64,000 bases of DNA from Vreelandella maris (GCF_013371085.1 NZ_JABWCV010000021.1:1-64000), one strand, 5' to 3'. Positions 30,645-40,008 are shown, counted from the first letter of the stretch. Notes: generated by a model not told the origin, from the letters alone. A program made the numbers and translations.

Positions 30645-30971
30645 ATGCTTAAAGGTGGAATGGGCAACTTGATGAAACAAGCCCAAGAGATGCAGGAAAA
30701 AATGCAGCAAGCCCAGGAAGAAGTCGCCAAAGCCGAAGTGCAGGGCGAGGCGGGAGCCGGTATGGTCAAGGTCACTATGAATGGTCGGCACGACGTGTCA
30801 AACGTGACCATTGACCCCAGTGTTATGGAAGAAGACAAAGAGCTTTTGGAAGATTTGTTAGCCGCGGCAGTCAACGATGCGGTGCGCAAATTGGAAGTTA
30901 GCTCTAAACAAAAAATGGAAGAAGCGACCGCTGGCTTGAACCTTCCGCCCGGCTTTAAGATGCCGTTCTAA
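30645..30971 (+). CDS. ybaB: Nucleoid-associated protein YbaB/EbfC
   Basis: A 108-residue dimeric DNA-binding protein that begins [21 protein letters not shown] with the long N-terminal helix, followed by the beta-sheet DNA-tweezer domain ([20 protein letters not shown]). It lies between dnaX (60 bp upstream) and recR (3 bp downstream), the conserved order. Confidence 0.95.
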   Translation: MLKGGMGNLMKQAQEMQEKMQQAQEEVAKAEVQGEAGAGMVKVTMNGRHDVSNVTIDPSVMEEDKELLEDLLAAAVNDAVRKLEVSSKQKMEEATAGLNLPPGFKMPF

Positions 30972-30974
30972 GCA

Positions 30975-31580
30975 ATGCGTTTTTCTCCTCTCGTTGAGCA
31001 GTTGATGGATGCTTTTCGCGTACTGCCAGGCGTTGGGCCTAAAACGGCCCAGCGCATGGCGATGCACCTGCTTGAGCGTGAACGCCCAGGGGGGCAGCGA
31101 CTCGCTGCGGTTATTCAACAAGCCATTGAAGAAGTCGGCTATTGTCAACGTTGCCGCACGCTCACTGAAGCCGACATCTGCATGCTGTGCGAAAGCCTAC
31201 GCCGCGATGATGCGTTGCTGTGTGTGGTGGAGTCACCTGCCGATCAATTAGCGATTGAAGAGGCCGGAGGCTTTAAAGGACGCTATTTTGTACTGCACGG
31301 TCACCTTTCGCCGTTAGATGGCATTGGCCCAGAATCGATTGGTTTGGATTTGTTAGAAGCACGTGTCGCAGAAGGGCTTGTCGAAGAAGTGGTGTTGGCG
31401 ACGAACCCTACTATCGAGGGGGAGGCGACAGCTCACTATATTGCCTCACAGTTAGCAGAATATGGCGTCAAACTCTCGCGGCTTGCCTATGGCGTCCCGA
31501 TGGGCGGTGAGCTGGAGTATGTTGATGGCGGCACCTTGAGTCGCGCGTTTAATGGTCGCCTGCCTTTTGCCAGCGAATAA
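30975..31580 (+). CDS. recR: Recombination mediator RecR
   Basis: Works with RecF and RecO to load RecA at gaps. The 201-residue protein has an N-terminal helix-hairpin-helix ([20 protein letters not shown]), the four-cysteine zinc finger CQRC...CMLC around residues 57-72, the Toprim domain ([34 protein letters not shown]) and the terminal [20 protein letters not shown]. The start is 3 bp after the ybaB stop. Confidence 0.97.
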   Translation: MRFSPLVEQLMDAFRVLPGVGPKTAQRMAMHLLERERPGGQRLAAVIQQAIEEVGYCQRCRTLTEADICMLCESLRRDDALLCVVESPADQLAIEEAGGFKGRYFVLHGHLSPLDGIGPESIGLDLLEARVAEGLVEEVVLATNPTIEGEATAHYIASQLAEYGVKLSRLAYGVPMGGELEYVDGGTLSRAFNGRLPFASE

Positions 31581-31591
31581 GCCTATCTAAA

Positions 31592-31613
31592 CGCAAGCGC
31601 TTCAGCGCTTGCG
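31592..31613. terminator. Hairpin between recR and rnd
   Basis: CGCAAGCGC-ttca-GCGCTTGCG is a perfect 9-bp stem 12 bp after the recR stop. The plus strand after it reads CCAACTT, so the T-run is weak and termination would be partial. Its right arm covers the alternative TTG start of rnd, which argues for the ATG at 31627. Confidence 0.5.
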
Positions 31614-31626
31614 CCAACTTGGAAGA

Positions 31627-32763
31627 ATGCTTTTGTCCTCTCTTACTCCCTCTTTTCAATGGCTTGATACTCCAGAGGCGCTTGATGCTGCGTGCGATCA
31701 AGTAGCCGATGCTTCTGTGATTGCTCTGGATACCGAGTTTTTCCGAGAGAATACGTTCTTTCCAGTGCCTGCATTGATTCAGTTCACCGCGGGTGAAGAG
31801 GCTTATCTGATTGATCCGGTGGCTGTCCCGTGTACTGATAAATTCCGTGCTCTACTGCAAAACAGGGCGATTAAGTTACTCCACTCCTGTAGCGAGGACC
31901 TGGAAGTTTTTCAGCACTGGGCAGGGGTGTTACCCGTACCTTTAATTGATACTCAGGTAGTACAAGGCTTTTTGGGTGAAAATCCAGGAATGGGGTATCA
32001 AAAACTGGTCGAATTTTGGGTCGGTGAAACGCTGCCTAAAGAGGAAACACGCTCAAACTGGCTAGTGCGTCCGCTGTCGCCTGCGCAGTGCCATTACGCC
32101 GCGCTGGACGTTATCTATTTATTAAAAGTCTGGACGCTACAGGCTGAAAAGCTTACTACGCTAGGCCGTCGCGAGTGGGTGGATGCTGAGTGCGCTAGCT
32201 TGATTGAGCAGGCCGGCCGTAGCGTTAATAACGATCAACAGTGGTATACCCGTCAACGCCAATTATGGCGCTTACTGCCCCGTCAAATGGAAGCGTATCG
32301 GCTGATGACCACATGGCGTGAAGGCGAAACACGTCGTCGCGATTTGCCGCGTAATTGGCTAATTAGCGATAAATTGCTGTTCGCCATCGCCGAAAAGATG
32401 CCCAGCAACCGCTTCGAGCTCGCTGAGGTGGAAGGCGTTAAGCCGGTGCTAATTAAAAAAGAGGGTGATGCTCTTTTGGCAATGGTGAAGCAGGCGCAGC
32501 ATTGCGATGAAGCGTCACTGCCGACACGCTGGCCAGACCCGATGCATCCATCGTTCAAATCGCGCTTTAAGGCACTCAAAAAAGCGGTGACGGCTAAAGC
32601 CAACGACTTAGGTGTGGCACCGGAAATGCTGCTGCGCCGCCGTGATATTGAAACATTGGTGATGCAGGACTTGGCGGGCGAGCCTTGCACCTGGCCGAGC
32701 GGTTGGCGGGGAGAGTATTTGAATGCTGCGCTGGCCCAGGCCCTTGAGGAGCGACCATCATGA
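31627..32763 (+). CDS. rnd: Ribonuclease D
   Basis: A 3'-to-5' exoribonuclease of tRNA maturation, 378 residues from the ATG at 31627. The DEDD-type exonuclease has Exo I IALDTEFFRENTFFP, Exo II LLHSCSEDLEVFQHW and Exo III CHYAALDVIYLLKVW. HRDC domains follow (RLMTTWREGETRRRDLPRNWLISD). A TTG at 31609 lies in a hairpin and is less likely. The stop overlaps the next gene's start as ATGA. Confidence 0.94.
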   Translation: MLLSSLTPSFQWLDTPEALDAACDQVADASVIALDTEFFRENTFFPVPALIQFTAGEEAYLIDPVAVPCTDKFRALLQNRAIKLLHSCSEDLEVFQHWAGVLPVPLIDTQVVQGFLGENPGMGYQKLVEFWVGETLPKEETRSNWLVRPLSPAQCHYAALDVIYLLKVWTLQAEKLTTLGRREWVDAECASLIEQAGRSVNNDQQWYTRQRQLWRLLPRQMEAYRLMTTWREGETRRRDLPRNWLISDKLLFAIAEKMPSNRFELAEVEGVKPVLIKKEGDALLAMVKQAQHCDEASLPTRWPDPMHPSFKSRFKALKKAVTAKANDLGVAPEMLLRRRDIETLVMQDLAGEPCTWPSGWRGEYLNAALAQALEERPS

Positions 32764-33074
32764 GCGACAAACTGATTTGCGAGGTGTTCAAAAGCTCGCG
32801 TAAAGATGAAATGTATTTGTACGTAGATAAACGTCAAGGATTGGCAAATATACCAGCGCCACTGCTGGAAACGTTTGGTAAGCCAGTGCCGGTTTTTACC
32901 ATGCTGCTAACGGCTGATAAAAAGTTGTCACGTGTTAATGCGGCCGATGTGGTCGAAGGTATTAACGATAAAGGCTTTTATTTACAGATGCCGCCGCCTA
33001 AAGAGGCCTACTTGCTCGACATGCATCGCGCCCATGTAGCCTCGCATTCTAATATGCGTTCTCACGATGAGTAG
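32760..33074 (+). CDS. ycgL: YcgL domain protein
   Basis: A 104-residue protein of the YcgL family (KLICEVFKSSRKDEMYLYVDK, then RVNAADVVEGINDKGFYLQMPP). Family function is not established. It overlaps rnd by four bases (ATGA), the same rnd-ycgL order found in pseudomonads, which points to a shared RNA-related role. Confidence 0.92.
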   Translation: MSDKLICEVFKSSRKDEMYLYVDKRQGLANIPAPLLETFGKPVPVFTMLLTADKKLSRVNAADVVEGINDKGFYLQMPPPKEAYLLDMHRAHVASHSNMRSHDE

Positions 33075-33086
33075 CGTTAGCTTTAC

Positions 33087-33662
33087 ATGAATTTTCTTGC
33101 CCATGCTTGGCTCGTCAGGGCGGGTAGCGATGATTTTCTCTACGGCAATTTAATTGCCGATGGGGTTAAAGGGCGTGACTTAAGTGATTGGCCCGCGGCC
33201 ACGGCGCTAGGCATTCGCCATCATCGCCGGGTGGATGCCTGGGTGGATAGTCATCCGAGCGTTGTGAATGCGCGGCGACGCGCCCCGCCTGCTCAGCGCC
33301 GCTATGCGGGCATTGCGCTCGACATGGTGTGGGACCATTTTCTAGCCCGTGATACGGCGGGGCAGGCTGACCAGGAAGTGATTGTAAAACGCTGCTATCG
33401 ACTGCTCTTAGCACGCTCTGCGCCGAACCGGCTGGCGGGCATGGTGCCATCACTTGTCGAGCACGATTGGTTAAGAGGCTACGCTGATTTTGCGTTTACC
33501 TGCCGCGCTGTTGCGGGAATCGGCCAGCGATTGTCTGGCCCGAATCAGCTTGCCGCTCTGGTGCCCTGGCTGCACGACGATTACCAAGCGCTAGAGGACG
33601 ATTTTCAGGCTTTATGGCCGGCGCTGTTGGCAGAATTAAGCCACAGTGATACACCACCATAG
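33087..33662 (+). CDS. acpH: Acyl carrier protein phosphodiesterase (AcpH family)
   Basis: A 191-residue HD-like hydrolase that removes the phosphopantetheine arm from ACP. It starts MNFLAHAWL and has GNLIADGVKG, GIRHHRRVDAWVDSHP and the metal-binding LDMVWDHFLARD, all matching E. coli AcpH along its 193-residue length. It is in the rnd-ycgL-acpH-ycgN run. Confidence 0.85.
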   Translation: MNFLAHAWLVRAGSDDFLYGNLIADGVKGRDLSDWPAATALGIRHHRRVDAWVDSHPSVVNARRRAPPAQRRYAGIALDMVWDHFLARDTAGQADQEVIVKRCYRLLLARSAPNRLAGMVPSLVEHDWLRGYADFAFTCRAVAGIGQRLSGPNQLAALVPWLHDDYQALEDDFQALWPALLAELSHSDTPP

Positions 33663-33696
33663 GACGTGTTTCTGTGTGGTAGTGAAGGAGAAAACG

Positions 33697-34152
33697 ATGG
33701 AAACCGCGATGCGCGAGCGTTTTTGGGAGCGCTATACCCTAGAAGAGTTGACGCCCCAGGAGTGGGAAGCGCTATGCGACGGCTGTGGGCAGTGCTGCCT
33801 GTTAAAGTTGCACGACGAAGATACCCAGGAACTGGCAGTGCTAAACGTGGCTTGCCGCCTGCTGGATATACATAGCTGCCAGTGCAGCGATTATGAGAAC
33901 CGTTTTAAAACGGTGCCGGACTGCACCCAGCTTACCCCCGCCTTGGTAAAAGAGTTCACCTGGTTACCACAAAGCTGTGGCTACCGTCGGGTGGCAGAAG
34001 GGCGCAAGCTGGCAGGCTGGCATCCGCTGTTAAGCAATGACGCCGAACGGGTTCACCGTAAAGGGATCAGTGTGCGTAGTTTTGCCGTTTCTCAAGATGA
34101 AGTCCCTGAGCAGCAGTTGGAGTCACACATCATTGCCGTGCTGCCGATGTAA
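33697..34152 (+). CDS. ycgN: YcgN family cysteine-cluster protein
   Basis: A 151-residue UPF0260/YcgN protein. Conserved cysteines are CDGCGQCCLLKL, NVACRLLD, CQCSDYENR, PDC and SCGYRRVAEG, a set suited to binding a metal or Fe-S cluster; the role is unknown. The start is set by AGGAG six bases before the ATG at 33697; an in-frame upstream start would overlap acpH without a ribosome site. Confidence 0.92.
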   Translation: METAMRERFWERYTLEELTPQEWEALCDGCGQCCLLKLHDEDTQELAVLNVACRLLDIHSCQCSDYENRFKTVPDCTQLTPALVKEFTWLPQSCGYRRVAEGRKLAGWHPLLSNDAERVHRKGISVRSFAVSQDEVPEQQLESHIIAVLPM

Positions 34153-34163
34153 TTCCTGACGCT

Positions 34164-34319
34164 TTATGCGCTGGGCTGGCGCTTTGGGATATCCCAAATA
34201 GATAAAAACGCTTCTTTAACCGGTGAAAGTACTTTTTTAGCTGGCGCCTGGTTAGCGGGTTTGGCGCTAGTCTTACGAGGAGCGTCCCAAATTGTCGGGA
34301 AGTGATCTTGGTATTTCAT
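34164..34319 (-). CDS. Unrecognised 51-residue basic protein with two IWDxP motifs
   Basis: An open frame on the minus strand from ATG at 34319 to TAA. The 51-residue product is Lys/Arg-rich, has no membrane segment, and carries two near-copies of one motif at its ends: TIWDAPRK (residues 9-16) and SIWDIPKRQ (40-48), joined by a Lys/Pro/Ala-rich linker. AGGAG lies 12 bases before the start, a long but usable spacing. It fills most of an otherwise gene-free gap between ycgN and the oligopeptidase gene. I do not recognise a family. The repeated motif is the main reason to think it is coding. Confidence 0.5.
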   Translation of the reverse strand: MKYQDHFPTIWDAPRKTSAKPANQAPAKKVLSPVKEAFLSIWDIPKRQPSA

Positions 34320-34572
34320 AACTTTTATTGACTCCTAAAGAGCTATCATAAGCATTGGGCTTATAAAATGAGCTTATAAACCGCGGGCTTATAGATTGAG
34401 ATTAGACGTTAGTGTATGCGACTAAGGTGTAGTATGAGGCAGAAGTGTGGGCGAGTGAATAGCTTGTGGAAAATATTTTCATAAAATTTTTCATAAAATT
34501 AAGTCTGGCTATTAAAAAGCAGCGCCGTAGCACTGCCAAGAAGTAGATATAAGTTATAATTAATAATTTGCG
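34320..34572. other. AT-rich intergenic region with short repeats
   Basis: No gene seen. GCTTATA occurs three times at 34359, 34372 and 34387, which on the minus strand gives TATAAGC boxes upstream of the 51-codon ORF. Around 34480-34500 TTTTCATAAAA and TTTTTCATAAAA repeat in tandem. The region probably holds the small ORF's promoter and the end of the oligopeptidase transcript. Confidence 0.4.
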
Positions 34573-36669
34573 TCAGCTAGTTTGAGAGTGCTTTGCCAAT
34601 CCCAGCGCCCAAAGAATAAAAGCATCTTGCCGCGCCGTATCGCGCCAGGCTTTGAAACGCCCGGATGCGCCACCGTGTCCGCTGCTCATATCCGTACGCA
34701 TTAGCACCGGCGCTGAACCCTGTTGCTGTAGTGAGACCTGGGCATAAAATTTGGCTGGCTCCCAGTAGCTGACTCGGGTATCAAACCAACTGCCTTCAAT
34801 CCATAACGCTGGGTAAGCCTGCGCTTTGATATTGTCGATGGGGGAGTACGCGGCTATTCGTTCGGCCACTTCTGGGTCTTCGGGGTTCCCCCACTCGCTG
34901 TACTCTGCGGTCGTCAGTGGAAGTTCCGGGTTTTGCATCGTACGTAGTACGTCCAAGAAGGGCACATCAAGCAAGGCAGCGCAGAAAGCGTCAGGCGCAC
35001 GGTTTATACAGGTGCCAACCAGTAGCCCGCCGGCGCTAGCGCCGTAGGCTACTACATGCTGCGGATCACTAACGCCTTGCTCAACCAGTGCCTCGCGCGC
35101 CGCCAGGAAATCATGAAAGCTGTTTTCCTTATGGGCCATCTTGCCGTTTAAATACCAGGGTTCACCGCGCTCACCGCCACCTCGAACGTGAGCAACAGCA
35201 AAAGCTGCGCCGCGCTCTAGTAGCTCTAACCGGGCGATAGAGAACCAAGGATCTAACGCCTCTCCATAAGCACCGTAGCCATACAGCAGCGTGGGTAAAG
35301 GCTGATCCGCTAGGTCGGCGCGCATGACCACCGATACCGGCACCTGCTCGCCGTCATGGCTGGTGGCCCATAGGCGCTTACTGATTAATTGTTCGGGCTG
35401 AAGATTGCCGTATACGGGTGCACGTTTGAGTAGCGTTCGTTCGCCGCTGGTGAGATCAAGCGCGAACCAGCTGGGTGGCTGGGTAAACGACTCTTCGCGT
35501 AAGCGCAGTACTTGGCTATCAAAATGCGGTGCATCTTCCAGCAGTTGCGAACATGGCTGTTCGGGCAGAGCCAGGTACTCATCCAACGTGCAGGCATGCT
35601 GCGCGTCAAACACTAATCGCCTTAAACGCACCTGCGCTTGGTCATGATCGCGCTCACCCAGCATGAGTCCCCAGGAGAACGCATCGACGCCTTCAAGCGT
35701 GGCCTCTTCACGGTGACCGATTAAGGTTAGCCAACCTAGTTGGCGCTGGCCAAGCTGGCTTTCCTGCAGATAATCAAGCTGGAAGTGAGCGCCTGCTTGA
35801 TTATGCAGTCGATAAAAGCTGCCTGGGCGGTGATCAATGCTGTACTCCACCCCCGCTTGGCGCTGCTGAATGCACCGGGGCGTCTCGGCAGGGGAGTGCG
35901 CTGGCAGCAGATGAATTTCACTGGTGTCCTTTGAGCCGCTTTCGAGCAACAGCCATGACCGTGAACGTGTTTTGCCGATGCCAATCCAGAACTCCGGGTC
36001 GTCCTCACGCAGCACCAGCTCAGGCGCTAGTGAGGCGCTGGGGTTAGCCAGGCTTAGTAGGATGCGCCATACGCTATCGGGGCGCTGAGTGTCATCAAAG
36101 CGGGTAAATAGTAGGGTGGCGGTGGTGGCCGTTTGATCTTCTGCCCAGCATAGGCCAGCGCCAATATCGCTAAGCAGTTGCACGGGTGATCCGTTAGGCA
36201 AGGCTTTCAACCAGAGCGTATAACGTTCATCGCCTTGGGTATCTTCTGTCCACGCTAGCCACTGCTCGTCGGGTGAAAGCGCCATGTCGCCCATGTCGTA
36301 AAAGTCATACTCGGCGGCGCGGGCGCTAACGTCGAAGAAGCACTCATATTGTTCAGGTTGGTTATTGGGATGACGCCACCAGCTTGGGTAGTCGTCTTTG
36401 GCGCCGGTCTTGCTCCAGAACGTAAAGTGATCAAGCGGTGTCTTAAGGCTGGTGACGGCTAGTTCACGGCGAGCCAAGTGGCTCTGGTATAACGCTTCTT
36501 CCAGCGGAGTTAGCGGGGTAAACCAATCGGCTTGTTGCTGGTTGGCGGCTTCTAAAAAGTCACTAACGTCAGCGTTATCACGCTCTTCTAACCAGTACCA
36601 TTGCGGGTCATTAGCGCGATAATAGCGCGCAGCGGGTAAGTCTGAGTGTATGCCGAGCTGTGCTTTCAT
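34573..36669 (-). CDS. ptrB: Oligopeptidase B (prolyl oligopeptidase family S9)
   Basis: A cytosolic serine peptidase of 698 residues from the ATG at 36669, likely cleaving short peptides after basic residues. The N-terminal beta-propeller (YECFFDVSARAAEYDFYDMGDMALSPDEQWLAW and onward) is followed by the alpha/beta hydrolase domain: YGYGAYG, HVRGGGERGEPWY, the nucleophile elbow GASAGGLL (usually GGSAGG), the Asp in FDTRVSYWEPAKF and the His in SGHGGASGR. A TTG at 36699 would add ten residues. The ribosome site is not obvious. Confidence 0.93.
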   Translation of the reverse strand: MKAQLGIHSDLPAARYYRANDPQWYWLEERDNADVSDFLEAANQQQADWFTPLTPLEEALYQSHLARRELAVTSLKTPLDHFTFWSKTGAKDDYPSWWRHPNNQPEQYECFFDVSARAAEYDFYDMGDMALSPDEQWLAWTEDTQGDERYTLWLKALPNGSPVQLLSDIGAGLCWAEDQTATTATLLFTRFDDTQRPDSVWRILLSLANPSASLAPELVLREDDPEFWIGIGKTRSRSWLLLESGSKDTSEIHLLPAHSPAETPRCIQQRQAGVEYSIDHRPGSFYRLHNQAGAHFQLDYLQESQLGQRQLGWLTLIGHREEATLEGVDAFSWGLMLGERDHDQAQVRLRRLVFDAQHACTLDEYLALPEQPCSQLLEDAPHFDSQVLRLREESFTQPPSWFALDLTSGERTLLKRAPVYGNLQPEQLISKRLWATSHDGEQVPVSVVMRADLADQPLPTLLYGYGAYGEALDPWFSIARLELLERGAAFAVAHVRGGGERGEPWYLNGKMAHKENSFHDFLAAREALVEQGVSDPQHVVAYGASAGGLLVGTCINRAPDAFCAALLDVPFLDVLRTMQNPELPLTTAEYSEWGNPEDPEVAERIAAYSPIDNIKAQAYPALWIEGSWFDTRVSYWEPAKFYAQVSLQQQGSAPVLMRTDMSSGHGGASGRFKAWRDTARQDAFILWALGLAKHSQTS

Positions 36670-36731
36670 AAATTGATAGGTACCATAACGGGAAATCAAC
36701 GTCGGGTGAGTTCACCCACATGAGGGGTATT

Positions 36732-37157
36732 ATGCTGTTTGCAAATTCAACGTCACTGCTGTGGTTGAGTTATTACGGTCTGTCGCTGTTAGTGATTGTC
36801 GCGGTCTACTTTGCGTTTGTTTTTCTGCCTCGCTTGCCGCGTCTAGTGCTGACTTGGTCAGTCGCTGGTGCAATATGGGCGCCTGCTGGTTTCCGGTTGC
36901 CGCTGATTGAAGAGGGTGAATTCTATACCGGTTGGGCACCTTCGGCGATGGTGGCAGCGGTTGGCTTTTTAGAAAATAACGGTTCAGCGCTTCGTGGCGG
37001 GCTGATGTGGCTGGTGTTGGGTATGGCGCTAGGCGCGCTTATTGGTGTCGCCCTGTGGTGGTGGCGTCGTTCTAGCAATGCTGAGTATGTGACACAAGAA
37101 GAGGAACCTAATGATGACCAGCCGCCTTCTCGTCGTCGTGAACCGGTGATTGGTTAA
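36732..37157 (+). CDS. Hypothetical inner-membrane protein
   Basis: A 141-residue protein with membrane helices at about residues 10-32, 38-55 and 85-108, then a short soluble tail rich in Glu, Asp and Arg (EEEPNDDQPPSRRREPVIG). GAGGGG five bases upstream supports the ATG at 36732. I do not recognise a family. It is divergent from the oligopeptidase gene and 46 bp before the glutamine amidotransferase gene. Confidence 0.75.
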   Translation: MLFANSTSLLWLSYYGLSLLVIVAVYFAFVFLPRLPRLVLTWSVAGAIWAPAGFRLPLIEEGEFYTGWAPSAMVAAVGFLENNGSALRGGLMWLVLGMALGALIGVALWWWRRSSNAEYVTQEEEPNDDQPPSRRREPVIG

Positions 37158-37203
37158 TGAGCCCCTTAACCAACCCTTCGGTGTTTAAGCATGTGTGAAG
37201 CGT

Positions 37204-37983
37204 ATGTGTGAATTGCTTGGCATGAGCGCCAATGTGCCTACCGATATCTGCTTTAGCTTTTCGGGCTTTTTGCATCGCGGTGGAGGCACCGGCCCCCACC
37301 GCGATGGATGGGGTATCGCCTTTTATGAAGAGGGCGGTTACCGCGATTTTCGTGACCCCCACCCCTCTGTCAATTCGCCCATTGCGCGGCTAATTTGCGA
37401 CTATCCCATTAAATCTAATGTGGTGATCAGCCATATTCGTCAAGCGAATGTGGGCGGCGTAAAGCTTGCCAATACCCATCCTTTCACCCGTGAAATGTGG
37501 GGGCGTCCCTGGTGCTATGCGCATAATGGCCAATTAAGTGGCTGGGAGAGTCTAGCGTTAGGAAACTACATCCCGGTTGGTAGCACCGACAGTGAGTACG
37601 CCTACTGCTGGTTAATGGGAGAGCTTCGCCGTGAGTTTCCTACCCCACCTGCGGAACCCGAAGTGCTTTGGGAGCGTTTGCACCAGTTATGTGAGCAACT
37701 CAGAGCATTGGGCGTTTTCAATATGCTGCTCTCTGATGGATGCTATTTATATACGTTTTGCGCCACCAAACTAGCCCACATTACTCGCTGCGCGCCTTTT
37801 GGTGATGCGGAACTTTCTGACGCTGAAATGACGGTGAATTTTGCCGAACATACCACGCCTGACGACATCGTTTCAGTGATTGCCACTGAACCTCTCACCC
37901 ACAACGAAGCCTGGCAGCGCATGGTGCCGGGTGAGCTATTGGTATGGCGCGATGGAGAAATCCAGGCGCGTTACTGTCCATAA
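37204..37983 (+). CDS. Class II glutamine amidotransferase (YafJ type)
   Basis: A 259-residue N-terminal-nucleophile hydrolase. The start MCELLGMSAN exposes the catalytic Cys2 after removal of methionine, which fixes the start at 37204. Other family parts are GFLHRGGGTGPHRDGWGIAFY, VVISHIRQANVGG, NTHPFTREMWGRPWCYAHNGQL and GSTDSEYAYCWLMGEL. This is the stand-alone YafJ/EgtC-like form without a synthetase domain; its amide acceptor is unknown. Confidence 0.92.
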   Translation: MCELLGMSANVPTDICFSFSGFLHRGGGTGPHRDGWGIAFYEEGGYRDFRDPHPSVNSPIARLICDYPIKSNVVISHIRQANVGGVKLANTHPFTREMWGRPWCYAHNGQLSGWESLALGNYIPVGSTDSEYAYCWLMGELRREFPTPPAEPEVLWERLHQLCEQLRALGVFNMLLSDGCYLYTFCATKLAHITRCAPFGDAELSDAEMTVNFAEHTTPDDIVSVIATEPLTHNEAWQRMVPGELLVWRDGEIQARYCP

Positions 37984-38049
37984 ACGAACGAACTACTAAA
38001 TTGTAATGAGAGAAGCAGCCAATAAAGCGAACCCGACCATGGGCTAAAG

Positions 38050-38067
38050 TTGAAACGTAAGTTTCAA
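38050..38067. promoter_or_regulatory. PsrA-type operator upstream of fadD
   Basis: TTGAAAC-gtaa-GTTTCAA is a perfect 7-bp inverted repeat with a 4-nt spacer, containing GAAAC-N4-GTTTC, the form described for PsrA, a TetR repressor of fatty-acid degradation genes in pseudomonads and related bacteria. It lies 125 bp upstream of fadD. No psrA gene is in the window. Confidence 0.7.
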
Positions 38068-38191
38068 TCGATCGTTTTACAGCCTGTTGTAGGTCGTATA
38101 TCGTTGGGCTTCTTAACTTATTTTTCAGACAGAGCTTAGCGACAACAACAAGGTCGGTGACTTACGCCGACACCAATAGCGGAGATTGCCC

Positions 38192-39862
38192 ATGAGCGAA
38201 CACGCCAACGCCGCCGTTTTACGTGGCCCAGCGCTTGAAGGGTTGGATCAATACGATTCAGTCACGGATGTTTTTCATACCGCAGTAGAACGTTTTAAGG
38301 ACAAGCCTGCATTTTCCTGTATGGGGAAAACGTTAACCTTCGCCGACCTTGACCGCCTGTCAGCAGACTTTGCCGCTTGGCTGCAGCACGAAACCGACCT
38401 CGTCCCCGGCGATCGGATCGCTATCCAGCTACCTAACGTACTGCAGTTTCCGGTGGCGGTATTTGGCGCACTTCGGGCAGGGCTGGTGGTGGTGAATACC
38501 AACCCGCTATATACCGAGCGGGAAATGGCTAACCAGTTCAAAGACTCCAATGCTAAAGCCATTTTAATCTTGGCCAACATGGCGGATAAGCTGGAGAAAG
38601 TACTCGATAAAACAGACATCAAGCACGTGCTAGTCACTCAATTAGCTGACTTGCACGATGTGCCCAAGCGCTGGCTAATCAATGCTGTGGTAAAGCACGT
38701 TAAAAAAATGGTGCCGGTCTATTCGCTACCCAGTGCAATTGGCTTTCGCGATGCGCTGAAAAAAGGTGCCTCGTTAAGCCATACTGAGGTCAAGAGAACT
38801 CACGATGATTTAGCCGCGCTTCAATACACCGGTGGTACGACGGGAATGCCGAAAGGGGCGATGCTGACTCATCGTAATCTGATCGCCAACATGCTGCAGG
38901 CCCGCGAAGCCATTGGCGCTCACTTAACCGATGGCGAAGAGCTAGTCATTGCTCCGCTACCGGTCTATCACATCTACACATTTACCGTTAACTGCTTATT
39001 TTTGATGGAAACGGGCAACCACTCTTTGTTGATCACCAATCCTCGCGATTTGGATAGTTTTGTCAAAGAGCTCAAAGGGTTGCCGTTCACCGCTTTCATC
39101 GGCCTCAATACGCTGTTTAATGCGCTGTGTAACCGGGACGATTTCAAGCAGCTGGATTTCTCCAAGCTGAAACTGACAATCTCCGGTGGTATGGCGCTGA
39201 CCAAAGCCGCGGCGCAGCGCTGGGAACAAACCACCGGTTGCCCGATTGCCGAAGGTTATGGCCTGACGGAAACATCGCCTATCGTGAGCTTTAACCCCAC
39301 CGATGCGATTCAACTGGGCACCATTGGCAGGCCGGTAGCAGGCACCGCAGTAAAAGTTGTCGACGCGGATGGCAATGACGTGGCGATGGGCGAGCCTGGG
39401 GAGCTGTGCGTGCAAGGGCCGCAGGTGATGAAAGGCTACTGGCAGCGTGAAGACGAAACCCAGATTTCTATTGATGAGAATGGCTGGTTCCACACCGGTG
39501 ATATCGCCGTGCTACAGGATGATGGCTATATTCGCATCGTGGATCGTAAAAAAGACATGATTCTGGTCTCCGGCTTCAATGTTTATCCCAACGAAGTCGA
39601 GGATGTGGTAGCCGCCCACCCAGACGTCCTTGAATCGGCAGCGGTAGGTGTGCCGGACGAAAATGCTGGCGAAGCGATTAAGCTGTTTGTGGTGAGTAAA
39701 AATAGCCAGCTTGATGAGAAAACGCTACGTGACTGGTGCAAAAAAGAATTAACCGGCTATAAAGTGCCTAAGATTATCGAGTTCCGTGATGAGTTACCTA
39801 AAACGAATGTGGGCAAAGTGCTCCGCCGCCAACTGCGTGATGAGGAACCCTCAACAACCTGA
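38192..39862 (+). CDS. fadD: Long-chain fatty acid--CoA ligase
   Basis: Activates fatty acids with ATP and CoA at the inner membrane, feeding beta-oxidation. The 556-residue ANL enzyme has the P-loop YTGGTTGMPKGAMLTHRN, the A5 motif EGYGLTETSP, GWFHTGDIAVL with DGYIRIVDRKKDMI (fatty-acyl signature) and the catalytic Lys in LPKTNVGKVLRRQLR. GGAG seven bases upstream selects the ATG at 38192. The PsrA-like box upstream suggests derepression by long-chain acyl-CoA. Confidence 0.96.
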   Translation: MSEHANAAVLRGPALEGLDQYDSVTDVFHTAVERFKDKPAFSCMGKTLTFADLDRLSADFAAWLQHETDLVPGDRIAIQLPNVLQFPVAVFGALRAGLVVVNTNPLYTEREMANQFKDSNAKAILILANMADKLEKVLDKTDIKHVLVTQLADLHDVPKRWLINAVVKHVKKMVPVYSLPSAIGFRDALKKGASLSHTEVKRTHDDLAALQYTGGTTGMPKGAMLTHRNLIANMLQAREAIGAHLTDGEELVIAPLPVYHIYTFTVNCLFLMETGNHSLLITNPRDLDSFVKELKGLPFTAFIGLNTLFNALCNRDDFKQLDFSKLKLTISGGMALTKAAAQRWEQTTGCPIAEGYGLTETSPIVSFNPTDAIQLGTIGRPVAGTAVKVVDADGNDVAMGEPGELCVQGPQVMKGYWQREDETQISIDENGWFHTGDIAVLQDDGYIRIVDRKKDMILVSGFNVYPNEVEDVVAAHPDVLESAAVGVPDENAGEAIKLFVVSKNSQLDEKTLRDWCKKELTGYKVPKIIEFRDELPKTNVGKVLRRQLRDEEPSTT

Positions 39863-39963
39863 CCGTTAAATGTCGACTTAGCGCTGTGGTTAGGTGTCTA
39901 GCTGCTGAAAGCGTTACACTACGAAACTGTGCTAAGGAACTTTGCTAAAGAACTTTGTATAAG

Positions 39964-39992
39964 ACCCGCTCAATTGAGCGGGTTGATTTTTT
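39964..39992 (+). terminator. Terminator between fadD and hrpA
   Basis: ACCCGCTCAATTGAGCGGGT is a perfect 20-bp palindrome (10-bp arms) followed by TGATTTTTT. It lies about 100 bp after fadD and 17 bp before the first hrpA start codon, so it could also limit entry into hrpA. Confidence 0.85.
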
Positions 39993-40008
39993 GGTATCTC
40001 TTTTTTAA

